DNA of 52,526 nucleotides, from NCBI GenBank assembly GCA_015233165.1, contig JADFYF010000006.1, positions 1 through 52,526 on the forward strand, read 5' to 3'. The translations under genes were made by a program, and so were the position numbers. Every line of letters starts with the position of its first letter. The first letter of the stretch is position 1. The notes under the pieces were generated by a model that was not told the DNA's origin, did not search any database, and worked only from the letters and a program-made list of their open reading frames with translations. The stretch is from Candidatus Omnitrophota bacterium (GTDB lineage: Bacteria > Omnitrophota > Gorgyraeia > Zapsychrales > Fredricksoniimonadaceae). Positions 50,285-52,526 of this stretch are shown one piece after another.

Positions 50285-52285
50285 ATGAAGAAAAGAATGA
50301 TTATTGGGCTGGTGTTGTTAATCGTGATGGCCATTGGTATGGGTATCTTTTTATTTACCAGACCATCCACGTTGAAAATGGATCAGGTTTTTCCTTCAAA
50401 AGCTTTAATGTATGGACGCCTTTCTCATGTAGCGACTGATTTGAATCAATTGGCCCAAAGTGAATTCTGGAAAAATATTTCCACGGTGGATGTTCCTAAG
50501 GTCTTAGCTCGTAATAAGGTCTCCTCTAAAGATGTTGTGCGCTTGCAGAAAACTCAGAAGGAAATCGAAGTTATTCTGAATAGTCCTTTGACGAAGAAAT
50601 TTTTAGGAACAGAGATGGCGTTGGGTGTTTATGACAAGGAGGCTTTTGATATTAAAGGCGTCCAGAATTCTTATGATGTTCTTTTTGCAACACGTTTAGG
50701 GTTTTCTTTGCAAATGGCGGAATTGTTTGTTTCTATGGCTCATCAGTGGTCTGATGATGTGACCACAAGTAGTGAGAGCTACAATGGATTTAATATTGTT
50801 CATGTCCATTTTAGTAAACGCAGATTAGACCTTCAGTACATGCGTATTCATGATATTTTATTAGTCTCTTTTTATCCTTCCAATATTCTGCATAGAGTTA
50901 TTGATGCGTACTTAAAGAAACAACCATCCTTGGTTCTAGATGAGGATTTCTCTAAAATCTCCCCCTATGCCTATCCCAAGGGACATGGGGTGCTATTTAT
51001 TAATGTTCAGAGATTCTTGGGTATTTTGAAGACACATATACCTCCCCTTCAGCAAGTTAAGTTTCAGAAACTTTCCGATGCTGCTGCTGGTTTTAAATCC
51101 TATTCATTGTCCTTCTCGCCGGACGAAGTGTCTAAGATGAAAATGATTATGTATTTTGAACCGAAGCAGTTGAATCATTATTGGCAGGCATTGTCTTCCT
51201 GTGCAGAATCCAAGAACCTTTCTTTAAGATTTGTACCGCATAGTGCCATCGCCTATAACTGGGGACAATGTTACGACTTTAAGGAGCTTTGGAATGAAAC
51301 GAAGGAGAGGATTGACTCTTCGGGGCATTCAAAAGAAGGGCTGGGCAAGTGGAAGCACCGTCTGGAGAAAAGATTTAAGATTGATGTGGATAATGATGTC
51401 TTACCGGTTTTAGGTTCGCAGGTCGGTTGGTATTTAAATGATGTGGATACTCAAGGGCTGTTTCCTTATCCTCGAGGGGTAGCTTTTATAAAAATTGAAA
51501 ATCGTGAAGCAGCTGAGAATTTAATGCAGAAGGTAACAAAGAATCCTCTTGTCGAAATTAAAGAGGAAGACTATCAGCAATCGGCTATTCATTATATGAC
51601 ACTTCCATTAGGGGCGAATATGGATCCGGGTTATGCTTTCTTAGGGGATTATTTATTACTAGGAACGTCTAAGGAGTCTTTAAAAACCTCTATTGATGCT
51701 TTTAGCAATTCTAATCAGTCTTTAGAATCGAGCGAGACGTTAAGACAATTTCAAATCAAATCAACTGATATCAACAAGGGAGTGACATTCTTTAAGATTG
51801 ATGATATTTCAGGCAGACTCCAACAGCTGTTAGATTGGTATAACAAGACGATTTCTTCTCAAATTACAGGAGCCTTGGCGTATCAGCAAGAGGCTCAGGA
51901 TCGTAAGAAGGATTTAGAAGAGTCTTTTGGCTCTAAGAAGGAGGAGTTGGTTTTGGCTCAGAAGAAGCTTAAGGTTCTTCAGTCAAAGATATTGCCTGCA
52001 GAGAGTTCAGAAGAGGAAAAGGTTTATCAGCAGGAAAATATCGATCATATGAGTTTGGACATAAAACAATTGCAGGAAGATGTGGATTCTTACGATCAAC
52101 AAAAGAAAGAATTACAAAAAGCTTTTGTTGCCTATCAGGGGCAGGCGGAAGCCGCTAAATTGTGGTTATTTAATTCAGAGGAGGTTTTGATGCCTTTTCT
52201 CAAAGGGTTTGAAAGCCTGCATGCACTAGGAATTAAATGGCATCTCAATGGTCAGGTTAGTGAGACGGAGATATTTGTTAAATGA
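50285..52285 (+). CDS. membrane-anchored protein with coiled-coil segment, unknown function
   Basis: N-terminal TM MKKRMIIGLVLLIVMAIGMGIFLF; long Q/E/K-rich coiled-coil near the C-terminus; start trimmed to ATG 50285. Confidence 0.7.
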   Translation: MKKRMIIGLVLLIVMAIGMGIFLFTRPSTLKMDQVFPSKALMYGRLSHVATDLNQLAQSEFWKNISTVDVPKVLARNKVSSKDVVRLQKTQKEIEVILNSPLTKKFLGTEMALGVYDKEAFDIKGVQNSYDVLFATRLGFSLQMAELFVSMAHQWSDDVTTSSESYNGFNIVHVHFSKRRLDLQYMRIHDILLVSFYPSNILHRVIDAYLKKQPSLVLDEDFSKISPYAYPKGHGVLFINVQRFLGILKTHIPPLQQVKFQKLSDAAAGFKSYSLSFSPDEVSKMKMIMYFEPKQLNHYWQALSSCAESKNLSLRFVPHSAIAYNWGQCYDFKELWNETKERIDSSGHSKEGLGKWKHRLEKRFKIDVDNDVLPVLGSQVGWYLNDVDTQGLFPYPRGVAFIKIENREAAENLMQKVTKNPLVEIKEEDYQQSAIHYMTLPLGANMDPGYAFLGDYLLLGTSKESLKTSIDAFSNSNQSLESSETLRQFQIKSTDINKGVTFFKIDDISGRLQQLLDWYNKTISSQITGALAYQQEAQDRKKDLEESFGSKKEELVLAQKKLKVLQSKILPAESSEEEKVYQQENIDHMSLDIKQLQEDVDSYDQQKKELQKAFVAYQGQAEAAKLWLFNSEEVLMPFLKGFESLHALGIKWHLNGQVSETEIFVK

Positions 52286-52461
52286 CAGTGTCCAGAAAAC
52301 TCTTAATACTCGTTTGTTTATTGATGTTGTGTACAACCCAAAGTGGTTGCGCATTGCTGCAATTACCCTTCCAGGCCCTTGGGACTGCTGTGGGTTTGGC
52401 AGGACAAGCGGCACAGGTAGGTATAGCCGCAGCTCCCTATGCTGCTCCTTTTTTTCTTTAA
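52282..52461 (+). CDS. small lipoprotein-like exported protein
   Basis: MTVSRKLLILVCLLMLCTTQSGCALLQLPFQALGTAVGLAGQAAQVGIAAAPYAAPFFL*; ATGA overlap with the upstream gene; not in the ORF track. Confidence 0.6.
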   Translation: MTVSRKLLILVCLLMLCTTQSGCALLQLPFQALGTAVGLAGQAAQVGIAAAPYAAPFFL

Positions 52462-52489
52462 CGAGTCCTTTCCCATTCTTACTCGTTAA
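52458..52489 (+). terminator. hairpin at the operon 3' end
   Basis: TTAACGAGT-N14-ACTCGTTAA inverted repeat overlapping the stop codon; weak T run. Confidence 0.4.
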
Positions 52490-52526
52490 GAAATTTTAAT
52501 TGACAGTCTTAACGATTAATATTTAG

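Noticed and set aside
52500-52526. TTGACA near the right edge as a promoter
   Set aside because: The only -10-like TAATAT is 11 nt away and the window ends before a proper -10 could be assessed

Overview
The window is a gene-dense bacterial segment. The C-terminal module of the first ORF and the general gene content suggest an Omnitrophota (OP3)-like organism, but this rests on recall and was not searched. The left part (about 3-18.5 kb) holds mostly housekeeping genes: MBL-fold hydrolase, thioredoxin-like, IMPase, M20 peptidase, DUF3108, trpB-trpA, M16 peptidase, A-type Fe-S carrier, thiC, two PilZ proteins, RluA-family synthase, cdaA, pdxJ, acpS and nnrD. The right part (about 18.5-49 kb) is a large AT-rich cell-surface polysaccharide region: GT9, GT2, GT4 and GT92 glycosyltransferases, RmlA, an epimerase, UbiA, an MsbA-like ABC exporter, pyruvyl transferase, COG5610-like HAD, and large membrane proteins. 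It is interrupted by minus-strand core genes (PPi-type phosphofructokinase, recN, Hel308-like helicase) and followed by dtd and tatD. Points most worth a second look: (1) a large modular surface-type protein with a repeated D-x-A-M-[T/M] motif and an internal Tat-like signal with its own start; (2) an orphan RNA-like unit at 5822-5957 with promoter, long-range stem and U-tract; (3) a 29-aa CdaR/YbbR-anchor-like microprotein after cdaA, absent from the ORF track; (4) palindromic repeats that carry the stop codons of three genes, plus an in-frame palindrome in thiC; (5) several promoters whose -10 box lies 6-8 nt from the ATG, suggesting leaderless mRNAs; (6) a frameshifted IMPase gene; (7) a small lipoprotein-like ORF missed at the right edge. 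No rRNA, tRNA or CRISPR array was recognised.
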